Assembly: GCA_964019695.1 (NCBI GenBank)
Contig: OZ026517.1
Coordinates: 51,949,672 to 52,013,671 of the forward strand
Reading direction: 5' to 3'
DNA: 64,000 bases
DNA from: Loripinus fragilis
Taxonomy: Eukaryota; Mollusca; Bivalvia; Lucinida; Lucinidae
The position numbers and the translations under genes are program-made. This document shows, piece after piece, positions 43,512-54,290 of this stretch. A model generated the notes under the pieces. The model did no database searches, was not told the origin of the DNA, and saw only the letters and a program-made list of their open reading frames with translations. Position 1 is the stretch's first letter. Every line of letters begins with the position of its first letter.

Positions 43512-44433
43512 TATATACTCCTCAAAATAATTTAAGGACCAAGATTTTAGAATTCGAGTATAATTAGCTCAAACATTTTAATTCTGTAAAACTTGGCCCA
43601 AAGCTTTATATTCTTTGTGCCTATAAGTCAAGAATCATTAATGCTGATTTCCATGCCTTATTTTGCCATAACTTTGTCTCAAATGCACATACCCTCAAAA
43701 AGACACTTTCAAAAGGCAGTGGGTGGGGTAGAGACATTCTTATGTGGTCATTCGAGTAGAATGAAAGTGACATCAAATTAAACTTTGTTTTAAACAGTTC
43801 AGCTTACATGCAAAAAATTTCTTCTAACATTTTCAATATACTGGGAAGCAAGCATTTTCATCTCTGACAAAGGAGTTTTGACATTGTTTTGTTTTCTGAA
43901 AACGATGTGTGTACTTGGCCATCAAGAATCAGATTTTCAGTCGTCATTCTTTGCCTTTGACTGTTAGAAAGATGTCCCGGCGAAATGTTTAAAGATTGTC
44001 ACAGACAAACGCCAAAACCAGTTGTCTGAACCAATAGTCTGGCCATTATGCCACGGCCAAAAGGGGCAATTTTCTCTTTCAGGAGGAGGTTGGTGGTATA
44101 GACGGGATTAAAACACTATGCAATCATGTGAAAACAGAGATTTTAACGTTTAAGTGCATTTTCCATTCATTTCATGCAGTTCTGTGGTCCATGTATCACA
44201 CACAAAAATTGACATTCCAATGCATTTAGGTCAAGTTTTAAAATGACAAAAAATCGTTGTTAGTAAAATTTTCTACCATTTTCTTTTTGCCGTTTCACTT
44301 GGCAATTGGGCGTCAGAGATGTCCGAAAAATTTAGGCTAGATCGTAAAATTGGTTTTCAAAGTACGTTCTACACAAATGCATCAATGTTATAATTGATGG
44401 CATTGGTCCTTCAATTATTTTGAGGAGTATATA
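43512..44433. mobile_element. TIR element of 922 bp (Tc1/mariner-like?)
   Basis: TATATACTCCTCAAAATAAT at the left and the inverse (ATTATTTTGAGGAGTATATA) at the right agree over about 28 bases with one mismatch; the inner part reads AAGGACC on both sides. TA at the outer boundary suggests a Tc1/mariner-type insertion. The interior has no intact transposase; a short frame MPRPKGAIFSF at about 44047 could be a relic of an N-terminal DNA-binding region. This is speculative. Confidence 0.82.
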
Positions 44434-44512
44434 ATAGGATCAAACCTGTAATCCCTGGTTTACAAGGTGAGTGGTTAATCCACTGCATCAATGACTCCTC
44501 GATTCCAATCTG

Positions 44513-44722
44513 TACAGTAAAACCTGTGTAGAATGGCCGCTCTCAAAAAGACAGAAAACTGGTTTTCAAGACAAATTATTGCTTAATGCAGGTCAAAAGT
44601 ATTGGAGAATGCTCCAAGGGGAGCATTCTGCAATACTTTTGACCTTCATTAAGCTACCATTTGTCATTAAGATCTTTGTTTTGTCTATTTGTGAGTGGCC
44701 GGTTTACACAAGTTTTAACTCT
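44513..44722. mobile_element. Pogo-like MITE H7
   Basis: TACAGTAAAACCTGTGTAGA left; AGAATGCTCCAAGGGGAGC centre; GGTTTACACAAGTTTTAACT right, with a decayed terminus. Confidence 0.82.
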
Positions 44723-44784
44723 ATAAACCGATTTATACCTCACCTGCTGATATTAAAAATCATACAGAGATGAAGTTTCATTTG

Positions 44785-45690
44785 ACAGCCTAAATAAGCT
44801 GAGAGTTGATAAATATCTCATACATAGGCTAACGTACACTAGTCAAATTTGGCACATGCATGCAATGAACTGTCCTGCGTCAGAATATGTAAAATACAAG
44901 ACCATGCAAAGTATAGATTGCTGTTGCTTAGCAACAGAATAATATGAAATAACGTCATGCGTTCACGCTCGAATATAGCGTTGCCATGGAAACACTATAC
45001 AAAATTTAAGTTAAACCGTGTCCATTTGTTGCAAATAAAGTATGTGAATGTATTTTATGAAATGCAACAACTAAGATTGAGGGGTTGGAATTTTATTACA
45101 TAAATAAGAGAAAAAATACCTAAATTTTCTGAAAATTTCACCCCAAAATATACCCCACCCACCAGTAACGGTTCATTCTAGGGCAATATTAGCAACCTAA
45201 AGTATCATATCATATGACCATTTCATTGTATTTAGCAATTAGTTTTAATATCTGAATGCAACCTAGGAATAAACAGTTGCCAGTGCAACAAAATGTGGTG
45301 TTTTTGTTAAAAATAGAATTTCAACCAATTTGGTTGCTAGGCAACGAACATCGCATGATTTGTATTTACTTTCTATTTCACTTCTTCAAAACGTTGCTAA
45401 AACATTGTTTGATACAATTGGTGAGATAAAAGGTCTGTTATTATACTGTTTTAGATTTGAAATAATTTTAAATTCATGGCTGCTAAGTCAGAAGTGTCGT
45501 CAGCGCGAACGCACATCGCTGAGAGACAGTCTTCGGTTGCCTAGCAACAGCACATTGAAGATAATAAGACGTCAATTTCTATATGCAATGGAGCCTGAAG
45601 GTTCATTCTATATGTGTATTAAGTTTCAGTCAAAAGTGCCAACCCAATAAAAAGATATTAACCAACTCTCAGTTATTTTTGACTGACCTA
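44785..45690. mobile_element. Inverted-repeat element of about 0.9 kb carrying RFX X-box palindromes
   Basis: AATAAGCTGAGAGTTGATAA at the left matches the inverse of AACCAACTCTCAGTTATT at the right over about 30 imperfect bases. Four X-box-like sites lie inside. They are CTGTTGCTTAGCAACAG (44921-44937), GTTGCCATGGAAAC (44980-44993), GTTGCTAGGCAAC (45333-45345) and GTTGCCTAGCAAC (45536-45548). No transposase is recognised. Element status rests on the inverted ends alone. Confidence 0.55.
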
Positions 45691-46249
45691 CGTACTACAG
45701 TATCCAGGATAGACCCGCCTGCTATGGCACATCACCGAGGTAAATGGACTTTTGTGTTATTACGCAGTATGCATTACTCAAAACACTTCATTATAAACAG
45801 CAAGAGGCAAATGGCCATAAATAAACCGTCAGTGGAGACATCAAGTCAACCATAACAATGATTGGTATTATGGTATTTAGAGATTGAATGACAATGTTTT
45901 CTGCACTGAAACGTTTTTGAAAACATTCTGCACATGTCAACGTCAAAGATGCGGTTTCAGTGACACGCGATGACGCAGATTGATAACAAGTTTGAATAAA
46001 CAAATCGGGCGAATCACAGGACTTCATGACGCATTTGGTAAACAAGTATGTCACATGTACCCACAATGCTCAAATCAGATAAGTCAGTATGCGATATGCA
46101 TGCCACCTATTAGAAGATATTGACTGTCCATTTTTTTGTTTTGAGTAAGCTCTTCTTTTCCTTTTTTTAAAAGTGCTGTGTAAAAACATGAAAAATTACC
46201 CAGCATCCAAAGAATAATATAGAAGAGCATTGATCAGTTCTGTACTTTA
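45691..46249. other. Intergenic sequence, unassigned
   Basis: A fragment of an H2 tail (AACATGAAAAATTACCCAGC) lies near 46185-46205. No gene recognised. Confidence 0.5.
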
Positions 46250-46440
46250 TCTCATCTGCCAGATTGCTTACATAATTTTCTTTACTCTTACCATGCTAAA
46301 CCAGGGTATATTCTGATTTGAAAACAGTGTAGATCCAGATCAGCTGGCTTCACAGAAGCCAGCTGATCAGGATCCACAATGTTTTCCATTTTGCTTGTAA
46401 TTATTATTAGCGTCTACATGAGAATAACTGAAATCCCGCA
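46250..46440. repeat. Hairpin repeat family H12 (best copy)
   Basis: GTGTAGATCCAGATCAGCTG, tip GCTTCACAGAAGC, and CAGCTGATCAGGATCCACAA. Almost perfect arms. Confidence 0.82.
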
Positions 46441-46559
46441 TAAAAATTGGAAAGTGGTATGCGTATAGTAATGAAGTTATCCAGCATGCAAAGCGTTGCA
46501 ATAATGCTTTAATTCCAATAAATTTCTCCTCTTTTATAAATGGCCTCTCCTACTTATAA

Positions 46560-46750
46560 CCCTTTTCACGCCAATCACACTTGTTAGTCTATATTGCAAA
46601 CAATATGGACCCAGATCAGACTGCTTTTGGGAGCAGTCTGATCAGGGTTCATAGTGTTTGCTTCTACGATAAAATCTAGTCTCAAGTGCAGTTGTAAATT
46701 AAAATAGATGACACATTTTTATGACAATAAAAATATTGGTGGGATAAAGA
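46560..46750. repeat. Hairpin repeat family H3 (best copy)
   Basis: AACCCTTTTCACGCCAATCA leads. ATTGCAAACAATATGGACCC and GATCAGACTGC pair with GCAGTCTGATCAGGGTTCAT and AGTGTTTGC. Confidence 0.85.
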
Positions 46751-46754
46751 ATAA

Positions 46755-47000
46755 AAGGAAAAGATAGTTAAATTCACTGCCAGCGCCTTGTATAAACTGT
46801 CTAGTTCGCAGATTAGCGACCTTCCTATGCGCTATTGTGATGCATTTCTTTACATGTTGAAATAGCCGTTTTGATAGTTTTCCTTGCATATCTTATACAA
46901 GTGTGATATCCTTATTATCATACGGCACATTTTCTGGTTTGTTTCTTGTATTTAAAGCAAGCCTTTAAATTATTAGACATTACATTGGATAGGGTCAAAA
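46755..47000. other. Intergenic sequence, unassigned
   Basis: Nothing recognised. Confidence 0.5.
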
Positions 47001-47029
47001 ATGTACACATCAGCAACCAAGTGTTATTG

Positions 47030-47095
47030 CATGTGTGATAAATTGACATTTATTGCACACTGTTGCAGTAATAAATGTCATATTGTAAAGACTTT
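47030..47095. repeat. Short hairpin
   Basis: TTGACATTTATTGCAC and GCAGTAATAAATGTCATA pair with about 15-bp arms. Not matched elsewhere in the window. Confidence 0.6.
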
Positions 47096-47104
47096 TATTT
47101 TCCT

Positions 47105-47315
47105 TAACTCTTTCCTTGCTTGCAGCAACTTTTGTCATCTGCTGATAACCTTTTCAAACAGTCCTAGATCAGGACCAACAAAGCATCAGTTCTGATCTGC
47201 ATTCATTTGACACTGATAGTGTTCCAGAAGAATTTTTGGAAAAAGTTTATTTTGCAAACAGTCAGCAGGTGACAAGAAAGCATTAAAAATTAACCACCAT
47301 GCGAAGAGTTATTTT
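47105..47315. repeat. Hairpin repeat family H2
   Basis: AACTCTTTCCTTGCTTGCAG, AACTTTTGTCATCTGCTGAT, tip GGACCAACAAAGCATCAGTT, tail GTCAGCAGGTGACAAGAAAG. Confidence 0.78.
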
Positions 47316-47319
47316 TGGA

Positions 47320-47920
47320 GTACTTTGAATGTTTTTTTTTAATTTAATGCTTTATTTTATTTTACAAGGATTTCAAACAGCTCAGGGCTACTAGTTGGTC
47401 TCCTTACATATAACATTGAAAGATTCTTCTTGGGGGTGTGCAATATTTCAAACGTTTTAGAATTATCAACAGTTTTGTTTAGTTCTCTCCATTTTGCTCT
47501 AACGATGGGAGAGATTATATCAAGAGTCTCAGGCATCTATCAATATGTCCTCCCTTCCATCTTTTCATTCATTCTGTTATCTCATATCCTCATGAACTCC
47601 CAGAGTAATTTTTTCCAAATCTGGTCTGGGATATTACCCTTGTTTTATAAATGTAGATATGCCCATGCAGCTTGGGTTCCGAACTGTCAACAAATATGGT
47701 CACTAGCATCCATCTTTGATTTTATTTGTTATCACATCTTCTAGTGAATCACCTAGTTAGATTTTTTCAAAACCTGCATAGAATGTTCCACTCATAGTCT
47801 AGTTGTGCCCCTTTGATTTTGGCTCCAATCCCTCGTCAAATATGGCTGCCAGCTCTTAAATTGCTAGTTGCCTTTACTTCACATTGAAATAATCACATTT
47901 ACACATCTGCTCCGAGACCA
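47320..47920. other. Possible decayed tandem-repeat element
   Basis: ATATGGTCACTAGCATCCAT and ATATGGCTGCCAGCTCTTAA resemble the GGCCACCAGAGCT unit motif of array T1, and the phrases are about 140 bases apart. It may be an old two-unit relative of T1. Weak. Confidence 0.35.
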
Positions 47921-47924
47921 TCAG

Positions 47925-48185
47925 ATGTTCTGTGTGGCCTGATCTGGGTCCTAACTGTTTGCAAAGCCTTTACATCTTTACCTACAGGAAAATTCTACAT
48001 GCTTTTTTGTCGTCTGCTGATTTTTTTCAAAATAACTTTCTTCAAAAAATTCTTTCAGGAACACTACCAGAGTGTCAAACAGTTTGGATCCAGATTGTTG
48101 GTCCTGATCTGGGTCCAAACTGTTGTCAAAGGTAATCAGCAAATGACAAAAGTTGCAGAGAACAGACAAGATAAGCAGTCAAAGA
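47925..48185. repeat. Hairpin repeat H2 (inverted, with an extra H2 arm)
   Basis: CAGTTTGGATCCAGATTGTT and GGTCCTGATCTGGGTCCAAA form the hairpin. Another GATCTGGGTCCTAACTGTTT arm at 47941 belongs to an adjoining H2 fragment. Confidence 0.75.
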
Positions 48186-48189
48186 CTTG

Positions 48190-48424
48190 AAAACTTATGC
48201 CAGGGATTAGAGTTTGTCATAAAGACAAAAACTCGAAAATCAGCTTTCTTGACATTTTATTCCATTTTTCTTCTTATTTTCAATTATTTAAAGTTATATG
48301 AAAATGTTCAATTAACAAAGACATAAATATTTGACAACATGATTTAAATATCAACAACTCATTATAAAATACACCACATACAAGAACAAAGCAAAAACAA
48401 AATTGTTTCTGTGGTTTTGAGGAA
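48190..48424. other. Intergenic sequence, unassigned
   Basis: Nothing recognised. Confidence 0.5.
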
Positions 48425-48437
48425 TGCTATACATGTA

Positions 48438-48582
48438 GAGTCCGTGCTCAATAAGAGTAGAGTTATGTAGTTGGTCACGTTATGGTAATTTATTTACATA
48501 ATTGGACAAATATAGGGTTTTCTTTCATACTTCTAACTGTAAAACTGTTTGTCACTCTACTCTTATCGAGCATGGACTATAT
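48438..48582. repeat. Hairpin, about 145 bp
   Basis: AGTCCGTGCTCAATAAGAGT and ACTCTTATCGAGCATGGACT are arms of about 22 bp with three mismatches. The loop is about 100 bases. Single copy here. Confidence 0.75.
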
Positions 48583-48624
48583 TATGGTTCAATTGCTCAT
48601 AAGTCATAACAATGACTGCCCAAC

Positions 48625-48820
48625 TCTATGCATGCTGAGAAATTTTTCATAATTTTATTTGTCTGCTGATTTTTCAGCAATACCATTATAGTGTTGAACA
48701 GTTTGAATCTAGATCCATTAGGCCCAACAGAAAACATTTGATCAGATCTGGGTCCAAACTGTTTGCAAAAGAATCATCAGACAACAAAAGTGGTCAATGG
48801 CAGACAAATAGTAAATGGTT
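48625..48820. repeat. Hairpin repeat H2 (inverted, diverged)
   Basis: ATGCATGCTGAGAAATTTTT start, GATCAGATCTGGGTCCAAAC arm and AATCATCAGACAACAAAAGT end. Confidence 0.7.
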
Positions 48821-48891
48821 AGGATAATTATATTTTGTCCAAATGAACCAAGAGAATTAGACTATAGGGTTTAACAAGAACATGCAAAAAC

Positions 48892-49063
48892 AGTAAAACC
48901 TGTGTAAAAATGGCCACTCTCAAAAAGACCAAAACCAATTATCGCTTAATGCAGGGCAAAAGTATTGTAGAATACTTTCGACCTTCATTTAGTTACCAAT
49001 TGTTATTAAGATCTTTGTTTTGTCTATTTTTGAGTGGCCATTTTACACAGGTTTTACTGTACA
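48892..49063. mobile_element. Pogo-like MITE H7 (loop shortened)
   Basis: ACAGTAAAACCTGTGTAAAA and TTTTACACAGGTTTTACTGT are perfect 20-bp terminal inverted repeats. The central hairpin is reduced to AAGTATTGTAGAATACTTTC. Confidence 0.9.
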
Positions 49064-49237
49064 TGGGAAGTAACATGAAGGAATGACTGGTGTCTATCTG
49101 ACAAATGGATAGGTCTGTACGAGGAAGTTTGGTGAGGAGGGTATTTACTAGATTTTGTAGAATAACATAATTCTAAAATTTTGAACACTTATATCTTGCT
49201 GTTATCATACACCATGAAAGAGACTACCAAACAATGT

Positions 49238-49445
49238 ACAGTAAAACCTGTGTAAAAAGGCCACTCATAAATAGACAAAACAAAGGTCTTAACGACAAAT
49301 GGTAGCTTAAAAGGTCAAAAAGTATTGCAGAATGCTACCTTTGGAGCATTCTGCAATTCTTTTGACCTGCATTAAGTGATAATTGATCTTGAAAACCAAT
49401 TTTCTGTCTTTTTGCGAGTGGCCGTTTTACACAGGTTTTACTGTA
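49238..49445. mobile_element. Pogo-like MITE H7 (reverse orientation)
   Basis: ACAGTAAAACCTGTGTAAAA and TTTTACACAGGTTTTACTGT are the ends. GCAGAATGCTACCTTTGGAG is the centre. TA flanks both ends. Confidence 0.9.
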
Positions 49446-49449
49446 TCTC

Positions 49450-49735
49450 CCATTATAACAAAAGGCACAGCAACTTTAGACAAGCCAAGAAATGAGATTT
49501 TGGGACTTATCATCATTTTCTAGCAACTGAGGCTCGGGTGATGCTGCACAGACTTGCTTGAGCCATCGCTGCTTGCATACACACAAAATATGGATGTAGA
49601 TAAAAATTCAGAAAAAAATCTGCTGGAAAGGTCAGCATTTGGCCTTTATTCACACCTTTTGCACACCTGTGATAAATACCAAAATCTCATGTGCTAGCTC
49701 ATGTATCTATTTGGTGGTTCAAAAAAATCCTAGAT
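49450..49735. other. Intergenic sequence, unassigned
   Basis: Inverted ends AAGAAATGAGATTTTGG and CCAAAATCTCATGTGC lie at about 49487 and 49678, suggesting a 200-bp hairpin element related to H5. Weak. Confidence 0.4.
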
Positions 49736-49739
49736 CCAT

Positions 49740-49930
49740 CAGGCCTCTAGTCCACCATTAAAAATTACAATTTCAATTTTCTTATTTCTCACCCAAAACA
49801 TATGTTGTGGGTACTCAAAAGAACCGTCTCAATGAGACAATTCTTTTGAGCACCCAAAACATATGTTACAACTTATAAATAAAAAAAATATTAACATTTT
49901 TACGCTCAAACTTTTTGTTTATCTACATGC
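49740..49930 (+). repeat. Hairpin repeat family H1
   Basis: ACATATGTTGTGGGTACTC then AAGAACCGTCTCAATGAGAC, then AATTCTTTTGAGCACCC. The right flank GTTTATCTACATGC resembles the element end seen at exon 2. Confidence 0.85.
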
Positions 49931-50084
49931 AAGTTGAAAAACATATATTATATCTGAACAACTGATTTACATATCTGTGGAAATTTTTGAAGGAGATAGA
50001 TAGGTACAAATAAGCAAAATTTTTACAGTAAAATTGTAATAAAAATTCTTACCCATCAGTTTTAACATATATTTTGGGTCTGAT

Positions 50085-50210
50085 CAGCGTTCATTTTGTT
50101 TGCTTCTATGAAAAAAATCTAGTCTGAACTGCACTTGAATATATGCAGCAGACGTAAAAAGTGGACACCATTTTCAAGACAAAAAGATTAGTGGTGGGAT
50201 CAGAGTTCAA
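50085..50210. repeat. Hairpin repeat H3 (right half)
   Basis: GTCTGATCAGCGTTCATTTT and GTTTGCTTCTATGAAAAAAA then GCAGCAGACGTAAAAAGTGG. The left arm is replaced by an H1 fragment (AACATATATTTTGGG) at 50060-50085. Confidence 0.7.
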
Positions 50211-50529
50211 TGAATCGGCTTCAAACCAGAAACATCATAGAAAATATTGTAAAGAATGCCATCTCATTGGAATGTTTAATAATACCCGATTTAATGGTGC
50301 CAGACATTAAGTTAACAATATCTTAACCCTTTAAATTCTAATGGATTTTTCCGTGCATACTGATACAATAAGTATGGAACTATTTTCGGTTCGAATGTCG
50401 GTGTGCCGTGGTCCCTTCGCACAAGGCATATACAGTATGGAACTGCTTATTGTGTACTTTAAGGGGCCACAGGTAGATATATTCTAAATTATGGTGTATT
50501 TCTGTCCATGAAGATTATTTTAATCTTAG

Positions 50530-50640
50530 CAAACAGTGCAGACCCTGATGAAATGCAGCATTATGCTGCATTTCATCTGGGTCTTCACTGCTTGCCAAAG
50601 TACCTGTTTAGGGGTTTCCAGTATACAAAGGGTTAAATCT
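50530..50640. repeat. Hairpin repeat family H13 (best copy)
   Basis: AGACCCTGATGAAATGCAGC and GCTGCATTTCATCTGGGTCT are perfect arms but for one pair; they are flanked by CAAACAGTG and CACTGCTTG. Confidence 0.82.
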
Positions 50641-50747
50641 ACCAGTAGCTATTGCACCAATGCATGCTCAAAAGAAATTACAAATTCTGACAAAACTGAA
50701 ATACTGTTGAAAGGACTATTAAAATCAGCTGCTCATGCATATCTGCA

Positions 50748-50830
50748 TCTTCGCAAGTCAAGGGTACTCAGTCCACTTCTTTTCATACGCATGAAACGAA
50801 GTGCACTTAGTACCCTTGGCTTGCGAAGTT
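50748..50830. repeat. Hairpin, about 80 bp
   Basis: CGCAAGTCAAGGGTACTCAG and TAGTACCCTTGGCTTGCG pair, with AGTCCACTTC/GAAGTGCACT extending the stem around CATACGCATG. Single copy here. Confidence 0.8.
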
Positions 50831-51064
50831 GGCATATTTGAACATAAATTATTCTTTCATATTGCATCTCCATTTTGTGTCATAAAAATATATTTACAAA
50901 ATCAGACAAACATGTTTTTAAGCACACACGATACTTAAACATTCTGCTGGCTCGACAGGAAGCAAATAAAGTTAGATATTTCATGTGAGAGGTCTGCTTG
51001 AAGATGTCCTACATGATTTCCCAAGCCTAGTTTGCCCCCTAAATGAAGAAACATGTCACAACTG

Positions 51065-51285
51065 CAAACTAGAACTCTTTGCCCCCTGGGAAATTTTTCA
51101 TGCTTTTTTGTCGTCTGCTGATTTATTTTAAAATCAACATTTTCGAAAAATTCTTTCAGGAATGCCAACTGAGTGTCAAACAGATTGGATCCCAATCAGG
51201 TCTGACAAAATGTCAGGTCTTATCCGGGTCCAATCCGTTTGCAAAGGTTATCAACAGACGACATTTGGAGACAAAGAAATAACAA
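51065..51285. repeat. Hairpin repeat H2 (inverted orientation)
   Basis: GTCAAACAGATTGGATCCCA, tip GTCTGACAAAATGTCAGGTC, CCGGGTCCAATCCGTTTGC. It ends ATCAACAGACGACATTTGG. Confidence 0.8.
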
Positions 51286-51309
51286 AGAAATAACACTTTC
51301 ACTGTCATT

Positions 51310-51445
51310 AGTGAATGAAGTTGTCTGCTTTGTGATCTGTTGTTGTGATTTGTAAACATCTATAGCAAACAGTGTGGACTAAGGACATGCATGTAATACT
51401 GCAGTCTGATCTGGATTGCATGCTAGTTAAAATCAATCTGCTGTT
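51310..51445. repeat. H3-like hairpin, sub-family of 34430
   Basis: TTGTCTGCTTTGTGATCTG and AGCAAACAGTGTGGACTAAG match 34430-34530; GCAGTCTGATCTGGATTGCA follows. Confidence 0.55.
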
Positions 51446-51519
51446 AAAGTGAAACATTGCAGCAGAGATCATTAGCAAACATTTTCTACTAGGGTTCAAA
51501 TTAAAGACTTTTAACAGCC

Positions 51520-51720
51520 AGGCCTTTAGTTAAGAGTGTGTATCAATAAAATTAATTTTCTTATTTCTCAACAAAAACATATGTTGTGGGTACTCAAAAG
51601 AACCGTTCCAATGAGACAGTTCTTTTGAGCGGGCAAAACTTATGTTCTACCTGATGGATTAGTAAATATTTACAATTATGCGCTAATTTTTTTTTATCTA
51701 AACCTATGAACAGCCATCAA
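51520..51720 (+). repeat. Hairpin repeat family H1 (with full right end)
   Basis: CATATGTTGTGGGTACTC, GAACCGTTCCAATGAGACAG and then TTATCTAAACCTATGAACAG. The last block is identical to bases just upstream of RCAN exon 2 and so marks the element end. Confidence 0.82.
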
Positions 51721-51834
51721 TTATTTTATCACTTGCTAAAGGTGTTAATCAACTTTCTTTTCCCCTGCAAATTTTAGTATTCAGTTATTTCTTAAATAAG
51801 AAAATTTAATAAACCTGCTAATATTTTTCATTCA

Positions 51835-52012
51835 GAAAATGTCTGCTAATTACTTCTGCTGTAAATATTCAAATGTACCCAGACTAAATTTTATCATGGA
51901 TGCAAACACTAGGCAGACTGCTCCTAAGATCTGGGTCCATATTGTTTGCAATATAGGCCACCAAAGTACATAAGCAGAGGAGAAAGCAGAGGACAATTGC
52001 CATGAATAGCGG
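51835..52012. repeat. Hairpin repeat H3 (diverged)
   Basis: GGATGCAAACACTAGGCAGA, CTGCTCCTAAGATCTGGGTC and CATATTGTTTGCAATATAGG; the left arm has lost its GATCAG. Confidence 0.6.
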
Positions 52013-52157
52013 GGAAAAGGGTCATTATACATTACCTATATTGCATAGAATGTGTAATATAATTTTTAAAAATGATAAAAAGAATCTGCTATTTTTCACT
52101 GAAGTCGGCCAAGGTGTCCTTCAGAAACCTCTGGCAAAGGAAATTGATGAATATAAA

Positions 52158-52365
52158 GTAAAACCTGTCTTAAGCGGCCACTCAAAAATAGACGAAACAA
52201 AGATCTTAATCACATATGGTAGCTTAATGAAGGTCGAAAGTATTGCAGAATGCTCCCCTTAGAGCATTCTGCAATACTTTTGACCTGCATTAAGTGATAA
52301 TTTGTCTTGAAAACCCATCATGGATTTTTTTGCGAGTGGCCGTTTTACACAGGTTTTACTGTAGT
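52158..52365. mobile_element. Pogo-like MITE H7 (reverse orientation)
   Basis: AGTAAAACCTGTCTTAAGCG left and TTACACAGGTTTTACTGTA right; AGAATGCTCCCCTTAGAGCA centre. Confidence 0.88.
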
Positions 52366-52512
52366 GCAACTAATTGGTAATGTATGCAGCATGTATAATT
52401 AACAGATTTGAGTACCAGGTGATCATGCGCCATAGTCTAGATTTGACCCAGTTTTAGTACTATACCTACGCGTATCTGCATCATTTTCTTTTCCTATAGA
52501 CCCGTGACAATT

Positions 52513-52730
52513 TAACTCTTTACTCCATAAGCTATATTTAGATCATGTCATCATTTTCTATTTTTAGACAACCTTGAAAAACAATCAATAAAAATTTAAG
52601 TCAAGTTTTGAAATATTATGGAAAATGGAGCATTTGCTCCAAAAGAGCAAATGCTCCATTTTCTATAATATTTTCAAATACAAGATATTTCAAAGGCATC
52701 AAAAGGTGTTCATATGAAGTAAAGGGTTAA
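52513..52730. repeat. Hairpin repeat family H8
   Basis: AACTCTTTACTCCATAAGCT and TATGAAGTAAAGGGTT ends; TGGAGCATTTGCTCCAAAAG and its inverse in the centre. Confidence 0.82.
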
Positions 52731-52860
52731 GCAATTACACTACCTCTCCGTGGAGATATTGAACCAAATCTCTATACAAGATGGCATGTTGTTACAATAT
52801 TTTTCATACACTAAACATTTTGACCAGTACACAAGATTTTACTTGTCTCATTGGCATGTA

Positions 52861-52906
52861 GTGAATGCTCTGGCAAGTCTTCACGTAGTCTTGCCAGAGC
52901 ATTCAC
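52861..52906. repeat. Perfect 17-bp hairpin
   Basis: GTGAATGCTCTGGCAAG and CTTGCCAGAGCATTCAC pair perfectly around a 12-base loop. No copy elsewhere in the window. Confidence 0.9.
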
Positions 52907-53059
52907 TGCTTGCAAATACAAAAGGCCAAATCATAGACTTCTAGCCCCGTTGCATATGTCATCATGGGCATTTCATGGAAGCTTTTGGGCATGTGCGATA
53001 AGTACTAAAATCTTTAAACACATTTAGATAATCTGAAAATTAATCAGACAAGCTATTTT

Positions 53060-53155
53060 AATCTCCCTACTTCAGCATTTTGAGGCTGACTTTCTATGGA
53101 AAGTCAGCCTCAAAATCCTGAATTCAAGATTAATCTTGAAAACTTTCACCCATGA
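53060..53155. repeat. Hairpin repeat family H10 (best copy)
   Basis: ATTTTGAGGCTGACTTTC and GAAAGTCAGCCTCAAAAT are perfect arms around TATG. The flank TTGAAAACTTTCACCCATGA is shared with 61500. Confidence 0.85.
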
Positions 53156-53334
53156 AGTTGTCACTATCAGGGAAAGAGTACAAGGAATAACTTTATGCTT
53201 TAATATACAGTACCTTTTCATTAATGATGAATTATTTGTTGTTATGAAATGACGGCCTTAACAATGTCACGTTTGTTTGGCAAAATGTTAACTTTTTTAA
53301 GCAAAAATTGTGATTTCAAAGTTATTTCAATGTC

Positions 53335-53520
53335 ATATGATAAATAGAATCTAACATCCATGCTCCTGTACATGTGTATTTGAATTTATAGTGAAATTTA
53401 TTGTGAAAAAGATAAACTGCTTGGCCACTGGCAAGCCTAGCATTTTATCTCTTTTCCACAACTTGTTTGATAAATTCAATAATACAGGAGCATGAATGTA
53501 AGATTCTCTAAATACAATGT
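53335..53520. repeat. Hairpin repeat family H9
   Basis: TATGATAAATAGAATCTAAC start, GTGTATTTGAATTTATAGTG and TTGATAAATTCAATAATACA arms. Confidence 0.75.
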
Positions 53521-53634
53521 TAGAATCTTTAATGTGTGTAAGGTATGAATAAAACCCTAACCCCCCAAGATCACTGTTCTGCACAAGAAAAATGTTGTCC
53601 AGTCTTTGATTCACATAATGATTGTCAGAATTTC

Positions 53635-53900
53635 AAACAGTGAAGACCCTGATTAGCCCGCTCCTACAAGCAGCCTAGCCTGTGTCTGCACAGTTTCTCA
53701 CATCTTTTCATGCTGTTGTCTGCTGACTTTTTTCAAAATTAAATTTTTCAGAAAATTCTTTCAGGAACATTATCAGAGAAACAAACAGTTTGGATCCAGA
53801 TCAGGACCGACATTGTATCAGTCCTGATCTGGGTCCAATTTGTTTGCAAACATTATCAGCAGACAACAAAGGTCATCACTAACAAGAAAAGAGTTCATTC
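53635..53900. repeat. Hairpin repeat H2 (inverted) plus small hairpin
   Basis: CAGTTTGGATCCAGATCAGG, GACCGACATTGTATCAGTCC and TGATCTGGGTCCAATTTGTT. A different small hairpin (AGTGAAGACCCTGATTAGCC) precedes it at 53637. Confidence 0.8.
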
Positions 53901-53904
53901 TCTA

Positions 53905-54214
53905 CTAAATACTAGGACACCAAGGCCAGAAATTTCTTTATTAGTTGATCTAAAATCCCTCGTACTGTAATAGTCTGGAAAGTAGAAAAAAAATGTTACT
54001 TTCTAAAAAAAAAAAATATTTTATCCGCCGACTTTAAATATTATTTGTTTTGCTTTAAAAAACAAATATTTTTGAGGTTCTGTTTGTGTATTTTTGAGAG
54101 TGACACTGTCAAAAGTGATTGTCCTGTCCAGATTTTTAGGAAAATGATGAAGTATTTAAAGATTTAATAAAGACTGTTGGTTTACCTTACTAGTTTGATT
54201 GTTTTTTCTGGAGA
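53905..54214. other. Intergenic sequence, unassigned
   Basis: AT-rich, nothing recognised. Confidence 0.5.
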
Positions 54215-54290
54215 TATTACCAAAAAAAAAAAAAAAAACCTCTGAAAATATCCAGTCAACTAGTCATTTTCAGAGGTTTTTTTTCTTTTT
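54215..54290. repeat. Hairpin with poly(A)/poly(T) arms
   Basis: AAAAAACCTCTGAAAAT and TTTTCAGAGGTTTTTTTT flank CCAGTCAACTAGTC. It looks like a folded A-tail pair. Single copy. Confidence 0.7.

Noticed and set aside
47430..47744. 104-codon + strand frame in a possible decayed T1 relative
   Set aside because: No domain, and the phrases inside it resemble tandem units of T1.
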